From an uncultured Ruminococcus sp. (GTDB taxonomy: Bacteria; Bacillota; Clostridia; Oscillospirales; Ruminococcaceae), in contig CAKSJP010000001.1 in assembly GCA_934463425.1 (NCBI GenBank), forward strand, positions 73,262 through 137,261: a stretch of DNA of 64,000 nucleotides, written 5' to 3'. A program made the translations under genes and the position numbers. The notes beneath the pieces were generated by a model. The model saw only the letters and a list, made by a program, of their open reading frames with translations, was not told where the DNA came from and ran no database searches. Below are positions 25,442-35,447 of the stretch, piece after piece (positions within the stretch are counted from its first letter, which is position 1; each line of letters begins with the position of its first letter).

Positions 25442-28400
25442 TTGCTGCATATGATTATAGGCGGTGCAGGCTGTGGAAAATCCACGCGGCTGATTCAGCT
25501 GCTGCAAAAGCAGGTCTCTGCCGGAGAACATGTTCTGACATTGGTGCCGGAGCAGTTTTCCTACGAATTTGATCAGAAATTATACAGGATCCTCGGCCCG
25601 ATCGCATTCAATCAGCTGGAAACGCATAGCTTTAAGTCTATGGCGCGGGCGGTTTTTCAGCGATTTGGCTTCGTACCGGACGGTAGGCAAAATGCAGATG
25701 ACCTGACACGGACGGCGCTGCTGCATGAAGCGGTGCTTTGTGTTTCGGAACGAGAAAAAAAGCTGGGACTTTTGGAAAAACAATGCCGTCAGCCGTTGTT
25801 CATCCAAGAGCTTTCTGCGATGTTTTCTCAGTTTCGCCGCAGCGGTATCCAGCCGGAGCATCTCTATGCCTCCAGTGCATCACTCAGCGGCAGACTGCAG
25901 GAAAAAACTTTAGATCTGTTTGAGATCTATCAGAAATACGATCAGCTTTTGGAACAGCATCAACTAAAAGATACGGAAAGCGATTTGACAGAAGCCGCAG
26001 CGATTGCCAATGGTCAGGATGCATTTTTGGGAGATGTGCTTTGCCTGGATGAGTTTGAAAGCTTTACGAAAGACGAATATGAAATGCTTTCTGTGCTGCT
26101 TTCCTCCTGTAAGGAAATCTATATCGCTCTGCGGACTGATGGCACAGCGTCAACTCCTTTTTCGCTATTCCAAACGGTACAAGACACCATGAATCAACTG
26201 ACGCAGATGGCGAGAAAACTGCATATTCCAGTAGAAACCATATGCTGTCAAACGCCTTACCGCTTTCAATCTGTCGAACTACAGTGGCTGAATCAGCATG
26301 TATTCCGCAGTACACAGATCTTTTCCGGTGCGGCACCACATCTGCACATTTCTGAGGCGCAGTCCCCGAATGAAGAAGCGGACTATGTCTGCGCCACGAT
26401 CCGGCGGCTTTTGGCGGCAGATCCAACCCTGCGGTGCCGGGATATTGCAGTATTGTCCAACCAGATGTCTGATTATAAAAGCATTCTGGAAACTGCTATG
26501 GAGCGCTATGAACTGCCTTGCTATGTGGATGAGAAAGAGTCCATGAGATATACGCCGCTTTTGGTTTATGTGCACACATTGCTTGGATTGCTGCAAAGCA
26601 AACAGCCGGATACTGAACTGCTGCTCCGTCTAGGAAAAACTGGACTGACACCATGTGCCGCGCAGGAAATTGCAGAGTTGGAGAACTATTGCTATACCTG
26701 GCAGATCGACGGAAAAACATGGCGTAATCCGTTTACTGGCGGCGATGCAAAAAAACCGGAGCTTGTCCGGCAAAAGCTGATGTATCTGTTGGAAGATATG
26801 CAGCAGAAAATGCACGGCTGTCATACCGGAGCAGATTTTTGTGCTGCTTTCTATGACTTTCTGACCGATCAGCATGTGCAGGAACAGCTGGATCAACAGC
26901 TTTTGTCAGTGACAGAAGAGCAAAAACGGATGGCATTGCAAAAAGAGTGGGCATCTGCCTGGAACAGCTTCATTGAAATCCTGGAGCACCTGTCGGCGCT
27001 TTATGCGGAATTGCAGTTGCAGCTTTCGGAATTTTGTGGTATTCTGAGCGCCTTGACCGGAAGCATTCAGCGTGCAACGCCGCCGCGGACATTAGATGCT
27101 GTTTTGATTTCCCAGGGAAGCACTGCTCGCCTGAATGCTCCGAAAATCGTGTTTCTGTTGGGCGTGTGTGAAGGCGTATTTCCGGCATCTCCCAGTGGAA
27201 GTGCAGTTTTTTCGGAACGCGACTGCCGGATCTTGGAAAAGCTGGAACTTTCTGTAGCGAAGCCCCAGGAAAGCCAGATGGCAGATGCAAGACTGGCTGC
27301 ATATAAGCTGCTGTCCTCTGCTTCTCACGCGCTGTATCTGACCTATCCGAATGTGAATGTCACTCACGAAAAATGCTATCCGTCCTCTGTAGTCACACAA
27401 ATGCAGCGGATGTTTCCCGAAGCGCAGACCTTGCGTCAAAGTTGTGCTGCACTGGGCACTTCTTATTATAGTGCAACCATGCATGCGGCATATTATCAGT
27501 ATGTGCAAAATTATACAGAACAATCTGCGGATACTGCTTCTGTGGAGCAGCTTCTTCGGGAAAATCCGTTGTATGCCCACCAATTGGAAAATCTTTCGCG
27601 CTTGACAAGGAAACGGGAAGAGGATGCGCCGGCATTCGATGTACCAGATCCTGAACTGATGGAGCAGTACCTGGGTGATACCATACAGCTTTCCGCATCA
27701 GCACTGGAGCGCTATCAGAAATGCCCGTTTCAGTATTATTGTCAGGACATTCTGCGGCTGTATCAGCGTCAGAAAATACAGATGACTGGTGCAAACAACG
27801 GCAGCATGGTGCACTATTGTCTGGAACAGATCCTGCGAAATCATGACAAAGAATCATTTCTTGCACTGCTGCCGGGACAGCTGCAAAAGGAAATTGAGAC
27901 GCTTGCCGCGGCATACTGGCAGGAAAATATGGGCGGTGACTTTTCCAAAAGCGGCAGAGAGCAGGCAATCTATCGACACGCAGTTTCAAATGTTCTGCCA
28001 GTGCTGCTTCACCTCCAGGCGGAATTTCGTCAGTCTGCTTTTACTCCATACAGCGTAGAATTGCAGATCTCTCCCCGAAATCCGGATTTTCCGCCAATCT
28101 GTCTCAAGACGGCACATGGTCAGACGGTACGCCTGATCGGAAAAGTAGACCGTGTGGATCTCTGTCAAGACGGAGACAAGCAGTGGGTGCGTGTTGTGGA
28201 TTATAAAACCGGGAAAAAAGAATTTTCTATGGGAAATCTGCTGTACGGTCTGGATATGCAGATGTTAATTTATCTGTTTTCTATTCTGTCTCCGGGAACT
28301 GCTCTGGCGGGTGCCAGTCCGGCAGGCGTGCTCTATCTGCCGGCAGGAAAGGTTCGCAGCGACCAGGAGCGCGGCAGTGCTGCACCGCCGGAAAAAGCGG

Positions 28401-28807
28401 AAAACGATGCGTATAAAATGAATGGTGTATTACTGCGCGACACCCATTTGCTGCAATTGATGGAGAAAAAAGGCGAAGGCATCTACATTCCGGGGAAAGT
28501 GGATGGCAATGGTCAACTGGATACGAAGCGGCAAAAAGGAGAGTTTCTGACAGAGGAGCAGATGCATAGTCTGCGCGGTTATGTTTTAGATCAGCTGAAG
28601 ACTATGGCAGAGCGCGTATACCGCGGAGAGATCGATGCGCTTCCGCTGCAATTCTCTGACAACGATCCTTGCGCTTTTTGCGCATTTGCCAATGTCTGCG
28701 GCAATTCAGAACTGTGCCGGAAGCAGCCACTGACAGAAAGCAAAGCGCAGCGGGAAAAGAAAATGTTTGAGATCCTGGAAAAAACCAAAAAGGAGGAAAT
28801 GGACTGA
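25442..28807 (+). CDS. addB: ATP-dependent helicase/nuclease subunit B
   Basis: AddB partners with AddA in the Gram-positive counterpart of RecBCD, processing double-strand ends for recombination. I use the TTG at 25442, ten bases after AAGGAGG; the next ATG is 19 bases away. The 1121 residues carry Walker A GGAGCGKST at about 8-16, degenerate helicase motifs, and a C-terminal RecB-like nuclease with VVDYKTGKKEF. Cysteines in YQKCPFQYYC (near 760) and CAFCAFANVC...C (near 1080) match the 4Fe-4S staple that holds the AddB nuclease domain. The stop shares one base with the addA ATG (TGATG). Confidence 0.95.
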   Translation: MLHMIIGGAGCGKSTRLIQLLQKQVSAGEHVLTLVPEQFSYEFDQKLYRILGPIAFNQLETHSFKSMARAVFQRFGFVPDGRQNADDLTRTALLHEAVLCVSEREKKLGLLEKQCRQPLFIQELSAMFSQFRRSGIQPEHLYASSASLSGRLQEKTLDLFEIYQKYDQLLEQHQLKDTESDLTEAAAIANGQDAFLGDVLCLDEFESFTKDEYEMLSVLLSSCKEIYIALRTDGTASTPFSLFQTVQDTMNQLTQMARKLHIPVETICCQTPYRFQSVELQWLNQHVFRSTQIFSGAAPHLHISEAQSPNEEADYVCATIRRLLAADPTLRCRDIAVLSNQMSDYKSILETAMERYELPCYVDEKESMRYTPLLVYVHTLLGLLQSKQPDTELLLRLGKTGLTPCAAQEIAELENYCYTWQIDGKTWRNPFTGGDAKKPELVRQKLMYLLEDMQQKMHGCHTGADFCAAFYDFLTDQHVQEQLDQQLLSVTEEQKRMALQKEWASAWNSFIEILEHLSALYAELQLQLSEFCGILSALTGSIQRATPPRTLDAVLISQGSTARLNAPKIVFLLGVCEGVFPASPSGSAVFSERDCRILEKLELSVAKPQESQMADARLAAYKLLSSASHALYLTYPNVNVTHEKCYPSSVVTQMQRMFPEAQTLRQSCAALGTSYYSATMHAAYYQYVQNYTEQSADTASVEQLLRENPLYAHQLENLSRLTRKREEDAPAFDVPDPELMEQYLGDTIQLSASALERYQKCPFQYYCQDILRLYQRQKIQMTGANNGSMVHYCLEQILRNHDKESFLALLPGQLQKEIETLAAAYWQENMGGDFSKSGREQAIYRHAVSNVLPVLLHLQAEFRQSAFTPYSVELQISPRNPDFPPICLKTAHGQTVRLIGKVDRVDLCQDGDKQWVRVVDYKTGKKEFSMGNLLYGLDMQMLIYLFSILSPGTALAGASPAGVLYLPAGKVRSDQERGSAAPPEKAENDAYKMNGVLLRDTHLLQLMEKKGEGIYIPGKVDGNGQLDTKRQKGEFLTEEQMHSLRGYVLDQLKTMAERVYRGEIDALPLQFSDNDPCAFCAFANVCGNSELCRKQPLTESKAQREKKMFEILEKTKKEEMD

Positions 28808-31800
28808 TGGCATGGACAGAACAACAAAATGAAGCAATCATCCGGCGCGACTGCGGTCTGATCGTTTCTGCGGCAGCAGGAAGCGGAAAAACATCCGTTC
28901 TGGTGGAACGTCTGCTCCGGATCCTGATGGATGATAATCCCAAGCACTGTGTTCCGGCAGATCAGATGATCGTTGTGACATTCACCAAAGATGCGGCTGC
29001 AGAAATGCGTTCACGACTGTACCAGGCTTTGGATGAGCAGCTTCAGCAGCAGCCAGAAAATCAATGGCTTTATCAGCAGCAAATCCGTCTGCAAAATGCC
29101 CATATCAGTACGATCAGTTCCTTCTGTTTTGAACTGATCCGGGACAATGTGGCGGAGCAAGGAATAACCGCCGGTTTTCGCGTGCTGAACGAAACAGAAA
29201 ATCGTCTCATCGCCTCTAAAGCGGCAGATCGTGTGCTGAATCACTGGCATGCAGAACATCCGGAAAAAATGCAGTTTCTATGGGATTGCTTCTGTGAAAA
29301 GGATGATAAACCGCTGGAGACTCTGGTTATGGAATTGCATACGTTTCTGGGTTCTGTTCCTTTTCGGGATGTATGGAGCGAAAAGGTCATGGAGGGACTG
29401 CGGCAACCGTTGGAACGATCGGAGTATCACCATCTTTTTCTAAAACAGTTAGAGCAACAGGTACAGACTGCTGTTCGACTTGCCAATGAAGCGGCTGATC
29501 TGGCAGCATGTGCCTATGATTCCGTAGCGGACAACAATCTCCTTCCGCGGGTCGAACTGGATGCACAGTGTCTGGAAAAGGTGCTGCACCTGCTTCAAGC
29601 ACAGGAAAGTGATGCGCAGAAGATTTCGTCGATCCTTCAGGAAAAGCGCCAAAACTGCGGTCAGTTTCCGAGAAAAAATAAGCACACTACAGATTTGGAA
29701 GCATTTGAACGTGTCAAGCAGCTGCGGAAGCAGTATGAGGCGATCGAAAAAAAGGTACTTCAAATTCTGGAACTGACTTACCCTTATGAGGCAGATGATC
29801 TGGCGGTAAATGCGCGTCTGATGCCGCTTCTGTTGGAAATAGAAGCGGAATTTTCTGCGGAGATCTGGAAGGAAAAGGTGTGTCAGAACGCGCTGGGATT
29901 TGATGATGCAGAGCGCATGGCACTGGAACTTTTAGCGGAATTGACACCAGACGGCAAAATCCGTCCGACAGCACTGGCGAAGGAGTTGCAGGATTATTAC
30001 CGTCTGATTATGATCGATGAGTATCAGGACTCGAATAATAAACAGGATGATATCTTCAAGCTGCTTTCCCGAAACTGCATCGTGCCGGAGACAGGCGAAC
30101 TGCGGTACGGCGATAATGTATTTTTGGTGGGAGATGTCAAGCAGTCAATTTATCGGTTCCGTCTGGCAAATCCGCAAAACTTCGTTCATGCGATCACAGA
30201 TGCCGGCAGCGCAGAAAGTGTCTGCGATCACATTGTTCTGAACCGCAATTTCCGCAGCGTCCCTGCGGTACTGCATTTCGTCAACTTCATCTGCGGCAGT
30301 CTGATGTCTGCGGCATGCGGCGATGTGGAGTATAATGAGGCGGAATCTCTGCGCCCCGGATCTGCTGTTGCAGAGCTGCTGCCGCCAGAGCAGCAAAAGG
30401 TCACTGTGGCAGTGCTCTCTCCAGAGGAGGATGCGGTGGAGGATATCCAAGCGGTGTATATGATTCGGAAGATCCAGCAGATGATCGATGAAGGTGTTCC
30501 TGTGGCGGAAAAAGACGGCTCGCTTCGCCCTTGTCGTTACGGTGATTTTTGCATTTTACTGCGCAGCAATGCTTATTGCAGTGCCTTTGCGCATGCTTTG
30601 GAAGAAGCGGGTATACCGGTGCAAAGCCCCGAAGAAACCGGCTATCTTCAGGCACGGGAGATCAGCGTTTTGCTGGATATGCTTCGTGTGCTGGATAATC
30701 CGCTGTTGGACACCTCTCTTGCGGCGGTAATGCTGTCACCAATGTTTTGGTTTACTGCGGAGGAAATGATGCAGATTCGTATGCTTGCCAAGACAGCATG
30801 CCTGTATCATGCTGTCTGCCTTGCGATCGGAGAAACGCCTGCAGAAAAACCGCTACAGCTGCCAGTACATCTTATAGAGAAATGCCAACGGCTGTATGAT
30901 ACCATACAGAAACTGCGTCAGGCATCCGGCATGATGACTTTAGAAGCCCTGATCCGCCGCATCTATGACACCACAGATTTTCTTTCTGTGATGCAGCTGA
31001 CGGAAAATGGCGCACGAAAGCGCGCGAATCTGAATTTGCTGCTGCAGTATGCGAAACAATATGAAGAAAACACGGATGCAGCCCACGGTGGTGTGTCTGG
31101 ATTCCTGCGCTATATTGACTGGCTTTTGGAAAGCGGCAACGATTTTCAGCAGACCACACTCTCTGCCGGAGAGGAAAATGCAGTGGCAGTCAAGACTATG
31201 CATCGTTCCAAAGGCTTGGAATATCCTTTTGTCTTTCTAGGAAAGCTGGAGAAAAAATTCTCAACGGATGACAGCAAGAAAAATGCGCAGTTTTCTGAAA
31301 AAGGTCTGGTGGGATTCACAGTAAAGAATCCAGAGCAGTATACCCGCATCAAGACAATGCCTTTTACTGTCATTGATGCCGAGAACCGAAACGCCATGAA
31401 GAGTGAGGAACTGCGTCTGTTGTATGTGGCAATGACACGGGCGAAGCAGCAGCTGTTTTTGACGCTGGATCTGAAAAAGATCCGCACCAAAAAGACAGAT
31501 CACCTGGCAAACTATAGCATCTCTATTCTCTCAGACGGCACACTGCCGCTGCAAATGGTGCAGGATGCGGATTCTATGGCAAAATGGATCTGGATGTGCC
31601 TGGTGCTGCGCCATGATTTGCAGCTGGCAGAGGCTATAGACTTACTGCCGTGCACCTGGCAGCAGCCGAAATGGGGCAGTGCAGCAGAGATCACCTATGC
31701 ATTTGACGTGCCGGAAGCTGTGTCTGCCGTGGAAGCACAACCGGAAACTGTTGTGCTGCCGGATTTGGCAAAGGTGGAGGAACTGCGTCAGCTGACCGCG

Positions 31801-32451
31801 TTTCAATATACGTCTCCGGATACGGAACGAGAATCATTGCTCAGTGTTTCTGCGATTCAGGAAACTAAAAACCATTGCGCGCCGGTTTGGAAGCGTCCGG
31901 ACTTTCGCCGGAAAAAAGGCGGACTCACTGGGGCAGAGCGCGGAACAGCGATTCATACATTTTTTCAATATGCAGATTTTCAGCTTGCGCAAAATGATGT
32001 CTCAGCAGAAATTCAGCGTCTGCAAAAGTTTGGATTCCTGACACCAGAACAGGCAGATGCTGTAAAACCGGAAATTCCGGCAGCATTTTTCCGGGATGCA
32101 CTGTATCAGCGGCTCTGCCGTTCCAAGCGTGTACTTCGGGAACAAAAATTCCTGGTGCAGTGCCGTGATCTGAGTGCAGATCCAGAGGCGGCAGCAATTC
32201 TGCACCGCTATGAAAATTCTGACAGTATCCTGAAAGGCATCATCGACCTGGCATTTCAGGAAGGTGACGGATTTGTCCTGGTGGATTATAAGACCGACAC
32301 GGTTTCTTCTCCGGACGATCTGATTCGCAGCTATCGGGAACAGCTGATTCTATACCGCGGTGCGCTGCAATGCATTACCGGTATGCCAGTGCGTCAGTGC
32401 TATCTTTACAGCACACATTTTCAAAAGAGTATTGAGGTAGAAATATCATGA
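28807..32451 (+). CDS. addA: ATP-dependent helicase/nuclease subunit A
   Basis: AddA is the 3'-5' UvrD-like motor and second nuclease of AddAB. The 1214 residues begin WTEQQNEAIIRRDCGLIVSAAAGSGKTSVLVERL (Walker A near 26-33), with FTKDAAAEMRSRL (Ia), IMIDEYQDSN (Walker B), VGDVKQSIYRFR, NRNFRS, KTMHRSKGLEYPFVF, and LLYVAMTRAKQQL. The C-terminal nuclease shows LKGIIDLAFQEGDGFVLVDYKTDTV. The length is close to Bacillus AddA (about 1230). GGAGG at the end of addB precedes the overlapping start. Confidence 0.96.
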   Translation: MAWTEQQNEAIIRRDCGLIVSAAAGSGKTSVLVERLLRILMDDNPKHCVPADQMIVVTFTKDAAAEMRSRLYQALDEQLQQQPENQWLYQQQIRLQNAHISTISSFCFELIRDNVAEQGITAGFRVLNETENRLIASKAADRVLNHWHAEHPEKMQFLWDCFCEKDDKPLETLVMELHTFLGSVPFRDVWSEKVMEGLRQPLERSEYHHLFLKQLEQQVQTAVRLANEAADLAACAYDSVADNNLLPRVELDAQCLEKVLHLLQAQESDAQKISSILQEKRQNCGQFPRKNKHTTDLEAFERVKQLRKQYEAIEKKVLQILELTYPYEADDLAVNARLMPLLLEIEAEFSAEIWKEKVCQNALGFDDAERMALELLAELTPDGKIRPTALAKELQDYYRLIMIDEYQDSNNKQDDIFKLLSRNCIVPETGELRYGDNVFLVGDVKQSIYRFRLANPQNFVHAITDAGSAESVCDHIVLNRNFRSVPAVLHFVNFICGSLMSAACGDVEYNEAESLRPGSAVAELLPPEQQKVTVAVLSPEEDAVEDIQAVYMIRKIQQMIDEGVPVAEKDGSLRPCRYGDFCILLRSNAYCSAFAHALEEAGIPVQSPEETGYLQAREISVLLDMLRVLDNPLLDTSLAAVMLSPMFWFTAEEMMQIRMLAKTACLYHAVCLAIGETPAEKPLQLPVHLIEKCQRLYDTIQKLRQASGMMTLEALIRRIYDTTDFLSVMQLTENGARKRANLNLLLQYAKQYEENTDAAHGGVSGFLRYIDWLLESGNDFQQTTLSAGEENAVAVKTMHRSKGLEYPFVFLGKLEKKFSTDDSKKNAQFSEKGLVGFTVKNPEQYTRIKTMPFTVIDAENRNAMKSEELRLLYVAMTRAKQQLFLTLDLKKIRTKKTDHLANYSISILSDGTLPLQMVQDADSMAKWIWMCLVLRHDLQLAEAIDLLPCTWQQPKWGSAAEITYAFDVPEAVSAVEAQPETVVLPDLAKVEELRQLTAFQYTSPDTERESLLSVSAIQETKNHCAPVWKRPDFRRKKGGLTGAERGTAIHTFFQYADFQLAQNDVSAEIQRLQKFGFLTPEQADAVKPEIPAAFFRDALYQRLCRSKRVLREQKFLVQCRDLSADPEAAAILHRYENSDSILKGIIDLAFQEGDGFVLVDYKTDTVSSPDDLIRSYREQLILYRGALQCITGMPVRQCYLYSTHFQKSIEVEIS

Positions 32452-33329
32452 TGAATTTAACCGATATGAAAACGGTTCGCTCTATTTTAGGAAAGCATGG
32501 GTTTCATTTTTCCAAAAAACTGGGGCAAAACTTTTTGATCGACCCGTCTGTTTGCCCGCGGATCGCCGACGAGGGCAATGCAGCTTCCGGTTACGGGGTG
32601 TTGGAGATCGGCCCCGGCATCGGAACGCTGACGCAGCAGCTGGCACTTCGGGCGGAAAAGGTCACTTCAGTGGAACTGGATCAGCGCCTGCTGCCGATCC
32701 TGGAGGAAACCGTAGGGGAGTTTGATAACCTGCATGTGCTGCACGGAGATATTCTGCAATTTGATGTGCCGCAGCTTCTGGAGCAGGAATTTCCGGGGCT
32801 TCGTGTAGCAGTCTGTGCAAATCTGCCTTACTATATCACAACACCGATCCTGATGCACTTGTTGGAAAGCGGTGCACCGATCGACTCTATCACAGTTATG
32901 GTGCAGAAAGAGGTGGCAGAAAAGCTGCAGGCACCGGTCGGCACAAGAAATTCCGGTGCAATTACGGCTGCTGTCAATTATTATGGTACTGTAGAGATGC
33001 TGTTTACCGTACCCAGAGACAGCTTCCTGCCGCCGCCGAATGTAGATTCCGCGGTGATCCGGATCGATGTGCAGAAACGCTATGCAGATCTGATTCATGA
33101 TCCGGAGCATTTCTTCGCCATGCTGAAACACGGATTTTCCCAGCGCCGCAAGACACTGGTCAACTCTCTTTCTGCCACCATGCATTATGAAAAAGTTTTT
33201 TTGCTGGAAACGCTTCGAGGTTTGGAACTGCCGGAGACAGTACGCATGGAAAATCTGACGATGGAGCAGCTTGCAGCATTGAGCAATTGTCTCTCGGTCA
33301 AGAACAGCACGGGAACGGAAAAAGTGTGA
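32448..33329 (+). CDS. rsmA: 16S rRNA dimethyladenosine transferase RsmA/KsgA
   Basis: Dimethylates two adjacent adenosines in helix 45 of 16S rRNA, a late 30S assembly checkpoint. The 293 residues show KKLGQNFLIDP, VLEIGPGIGTLTQQLA (SAM motif I), VELDQRL, HGDILQFD, and NLPYYITTPILMHLL, the NLPY catalytic motif IV, followed by the small C-terminal domain. The start overlaps the addA stop by four bases (ATGA). Two Met codons in a row make the first or second start equally possible. Confidence 0.95.
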   Translation: MMNLTDMKTVRSILGKHGFHFSKKLGQNFLIDPSVCPRIADEGNAASGYGVLEIGPGIGTLTQQLALRAEKVTSVELDQRLLPILEETVGEFDNLHVLHGDILQFDVPQLLEQEFPGLRVAVCANLPYYITTPILMHLLESGAPIDSITVMVQKEVAEKLQAPVGTRNSGAITAAVNYYGTVEMLFTVPRDSFLPPPNVDSAVIRIDVQKRYADLIHDPEHFFAMLKHGFSQRRKTLVNSLSATMHYEKVFLLETLRGLELPETVRMENLTMEQLAALSNCLSVKNSTGTEKV

Positions 33330-33355
33330 ATTTTTCTGGAATTGTAAAAAACCAC

Positions 33356-33384
33356 TGGACAAACTGCGAAAAGTGTGGTATACT
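33356..33384 (+). promoter_or_regulatory. Promoter of the pyrimidine operon
   Basis: TGGACA (33356-33361), a 17-base spacer and an extended TGGTATACT ending at 33384. The transcript starts near 33391, giving a leader of about 190 bases. Confidence 0.8.
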
Positions 33385-33390
33385 AGTATC

Positions 33391-33557
33391 AATGAAAGCG
33401 TGTGTCTGCGGATACACTGAAAAAGCGATTCCTTTAAGTTGATCCCGTGAGGTTGACAAGGCGTTTCATCAATCGGATATGATTCTTCTGCATCATGGGG
33501 AATGGTGCAGAAGCTGTAAGCGCTTGCCTGTCAAAAAACGGGTGAGTGCTTTTTTGT
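33391..33557 (+). promoter_or_regulatory. PyrR-dependent attenuator of the pyr operon
   Basis: The leader carries CCTTTAA at 33431, then ATCCCGTGAGGTT (33442-33454) and AAGG ending at 33461. This matches the PyrR anti-antiterminator core with its ARUCCnGnGAGGYU loop. Downstream a hairpin CTTCTGCA/TGCAGAAG (33485-33513) and an intrinsic terminator (33519-33556) follow. By analogy to Bacillus, PyrR bound to UMP stabilises the core, frees the terminator and stops transcription before pyrR. Confidence 0.85.
33519..33556 (+). terminator. Attenuator terminator before pyrR
   Basis: A 13-bp stem (33519-33531 with 33538-33550, including four G-T wobbles) around loop CAAAAA is followed by a T-run. It ends 24 bases before the pyrR start. 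Confidence 0.85.
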
Positions 33558-33579
33558 TGTGAAAATTCGGGAGGTGCAT

Positions 33580-34134
33580 ATGGAACAGAAAGCGATCATC
33601 ATGGACGAAAGCGCCATGCGCCGTGCAATCGCCCGGATCACCTATGAGATTCTGGAACGGAACCGCGGTGCAGAGCATTTATGTATTGTGGGTATTCTGT
33701 CCCGCGGTGTTGTACTGGCTGAACGGATTGCCCGAAAAATATACGAGTTGGAGCATGTGCAGGTAGAGTTTGGCGCGTTGGACATTACGCCGTTTCGGGA
33801 TGACCGCATTGCAGATGCATCCCATACTGCAAAGAGTACCATTCACTTTCCGGTGCAGGATAAGTGCGTTGTGATCGTGGATGATGTGCTGTATACCGGG
33901 CGAAGCTGCCGCGCTGCCATTGATGCAATTCTGGCTATCGGCAGACCTCAGTGTATGCAGTTGGCGGTTCTGGTTGATCGTGGGCATCGGGAGTTGCCTA
34001 TTCGCCCGGATTATGTGGGAAAAAATGTTCCTACTGCACAAAGTGAAACGGTGCAGGTTTCGGTACAGGAAATTGATGGGACAGACTGTGTTGTGATTTA
34101 TCAGAACACTGATGCAGAAATGAGGGAAGAATGA
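33580..34134 (+). CDS. pyrR: PyrR RNA-binding attenuation regulator / uracil phosphoribosyltransferase
   Basis: PyrR senses UMP/UTP and binds the leader of its own mRNA; the family also has weak uracil phosphoribosyltransferase activity. The start MEQKAIIMDESAMRRAIARI at 33580 follows GGGAGGTG by three to seven bases and is preferred over a start seven codons upstream, which falls in the binding site region. The 184 residues contain GILSRGVVLAERI, the PRPP motif VVIVDDVLYTGRS (about 95-107), and LAVLVDRGHRELPIRPDYVGKN. It is the first gene of the pyr operon and overlaps pyrC by four bases. Confidence 0.96.
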   Translation: MEQKAIIMDESAMRRAIARITYEILERNRGAEHLCIVGILSRGVVLAERIARKIYELEHVQVEFGALDITPFRDDRIADASHTAKSTIHFPVQDKCVVIVDDVLYTGRSCRAAIDAILAIGRPQCMQLAVLVDRGHRELPIRPDYVGKNVPTAQSETVQVSVQEIDGTDCVVIYQNTDAEMREE

Positions 34135-35411
34135 AGCAGACGATTTTGATTCGAGCGGTACAGCTGGTGCAGGGCGACGTTCTGCCGCGCTGTGACATGC
34201 TGCTGAAAGACGGCGTGATCGCTAAACTTGGAAAAGGTTTGACAGATGCAGCCGATGTTGTCATCGACGGTTCTAAGCTGACTGCTTTGCCGGGGCTGTT
34301 TGATATGCATGTTCATCTTCGGGATCCGGGGCAGACACATAAAGAAGACATTCTCACCGGAGCTGCTGCGGCACTGGCAGGCGGCATCACCGGAGTTGCC
34401 TGCATGCCGAACACGACCCCGGCAATTGACAGCACAGAAACGGTTCGCTATATCTGTGAAAAGGCATCGTCTACCGGCGTAGAAGTGCACCCGGTCGGCT
34501 GTATTACCAAAGGACTCAAAGGCGAAGAAATGTGCGATTATACCGCATTGAAAGAAGCCGGCATCTGTGCCATTTCTGATGACGGCAGACCTGTAGAATG
34601 CGCCGAGACCATGCGTCGGGCGTTGATCCAGGCAAATGCGCTGGGGCTTCCTGTGATCTCCCATTGCGAAGATCTGTCCATCATCGACGGCGGCATTGTA
34701 AATCGCGGTAAGGCTTCAGAAACGCTTGGTGTCAAAGGCATGGATCGTGCGTCTGAGGATTATATCACGGCGCGGGAAATCATTCTGGCAGCATCTGCTG
34801 ATGTGCCGATCCATATTGCACATGTCAGCACCTATGGCAGCGTCGAGATCATTCGCCATGCAAAGGCACAGGGCGTAAAGGTGACCTGTGAGACCTGTCC
34901 GCACTATTTCCTCATGACGGAGGAAGCGGTTCTCGGCGGCGATGCGGATTATCGGATGAATCCGCCGCTCCGGACGGAAAGGGATCGAAAGGCTGTGCTG
35001 GAAGGCGTTCTGGACGGCACGATCGACTGCATTGTCACAGACCATGCCCCTCATGCGCCAGAGGAAAAGGCAGATTTTTATCATGCGCCCAACGGCGTGA
35101 TCGGTATGGAAACATCACTGGCGGCATCGCTGAAGCTGGTGCATGCCGGACTGATGACACTGCCGGAACTGGTAGAGAAGATGTCTGATAATCCCCGGCG
35201 TATCCTCGGCTTGCCGCAGCACAAGCTTGCAGTTGGCGAACCGGCAGATCTGACACTGGTCGATCTGGAACACCACTGGGTTGTCGATCCGGAAAAAATG
35301 CATTCCAAGGCGAAAAATGTGATCTGGAAGGGGAAGACACTGGTAGGAAAACCGGTGTATACCATTACAGACGGCGTGATTCGCTATACAGATACAGAGT
35401 ATACAAAATAA
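34131..35411 (+). CDS. pyrC: Dihydroorotase
   Basis: Closes carbamoyl aspartate to dihydroorotate. The 426 residues are a class I zinc dihydroorotase: MHVHLRDPGQTHKEDI (HxH metal ligands and substrate Arg), GGITGVACMPNT, ISHCEDLS, IAHVSTYGSVE and the catalytic-Asp strand IVTDHAPHAPEEK. The start overlaps the pyrR stop (ATGA). pyrB, whose product feeds this step, is not in the window. Confidence 0.96.
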   Translation: MKQTILIRAVQLVQGDVLPRCDMLLKDGVIAKLGKGLTDAADVVIDGSKLTALPGLFDMHVHLRDPGQTHKEDILTGAAAALAGGITGVACMPNTTPAIDSTETVRYICEKASSTGVEVHPVGCITKGLKGEEMCDYTALKEAGICAISDDGRPVECAETMRRALIQANALGLPVISHCEDLSIIDGGIVNRGKASETLGVKGMDRASEDYITAREIILAASADVPIHIAHVSTYGSVEIIRHAKAQGVKVTCETCPHYFLMTEEAVLGGDADYRMNPPLRTERDRKAVLEGVLDGTIDCIVTDHAPHAPEEKADFYHAPNGVIGMETSLAASLKLVHAGLMTLPELVEKMSDNPRRILGLPQHKLAVGEPADLTLVDLEHHWVVDPEKMHSKAKNVIWKGKTLVGKPVYTITDGVIRYTDTEYTK

Positions 35412-35447
35412 GAAGCGGCAATATCGCTCAAGAAAGGAACCGATGCA

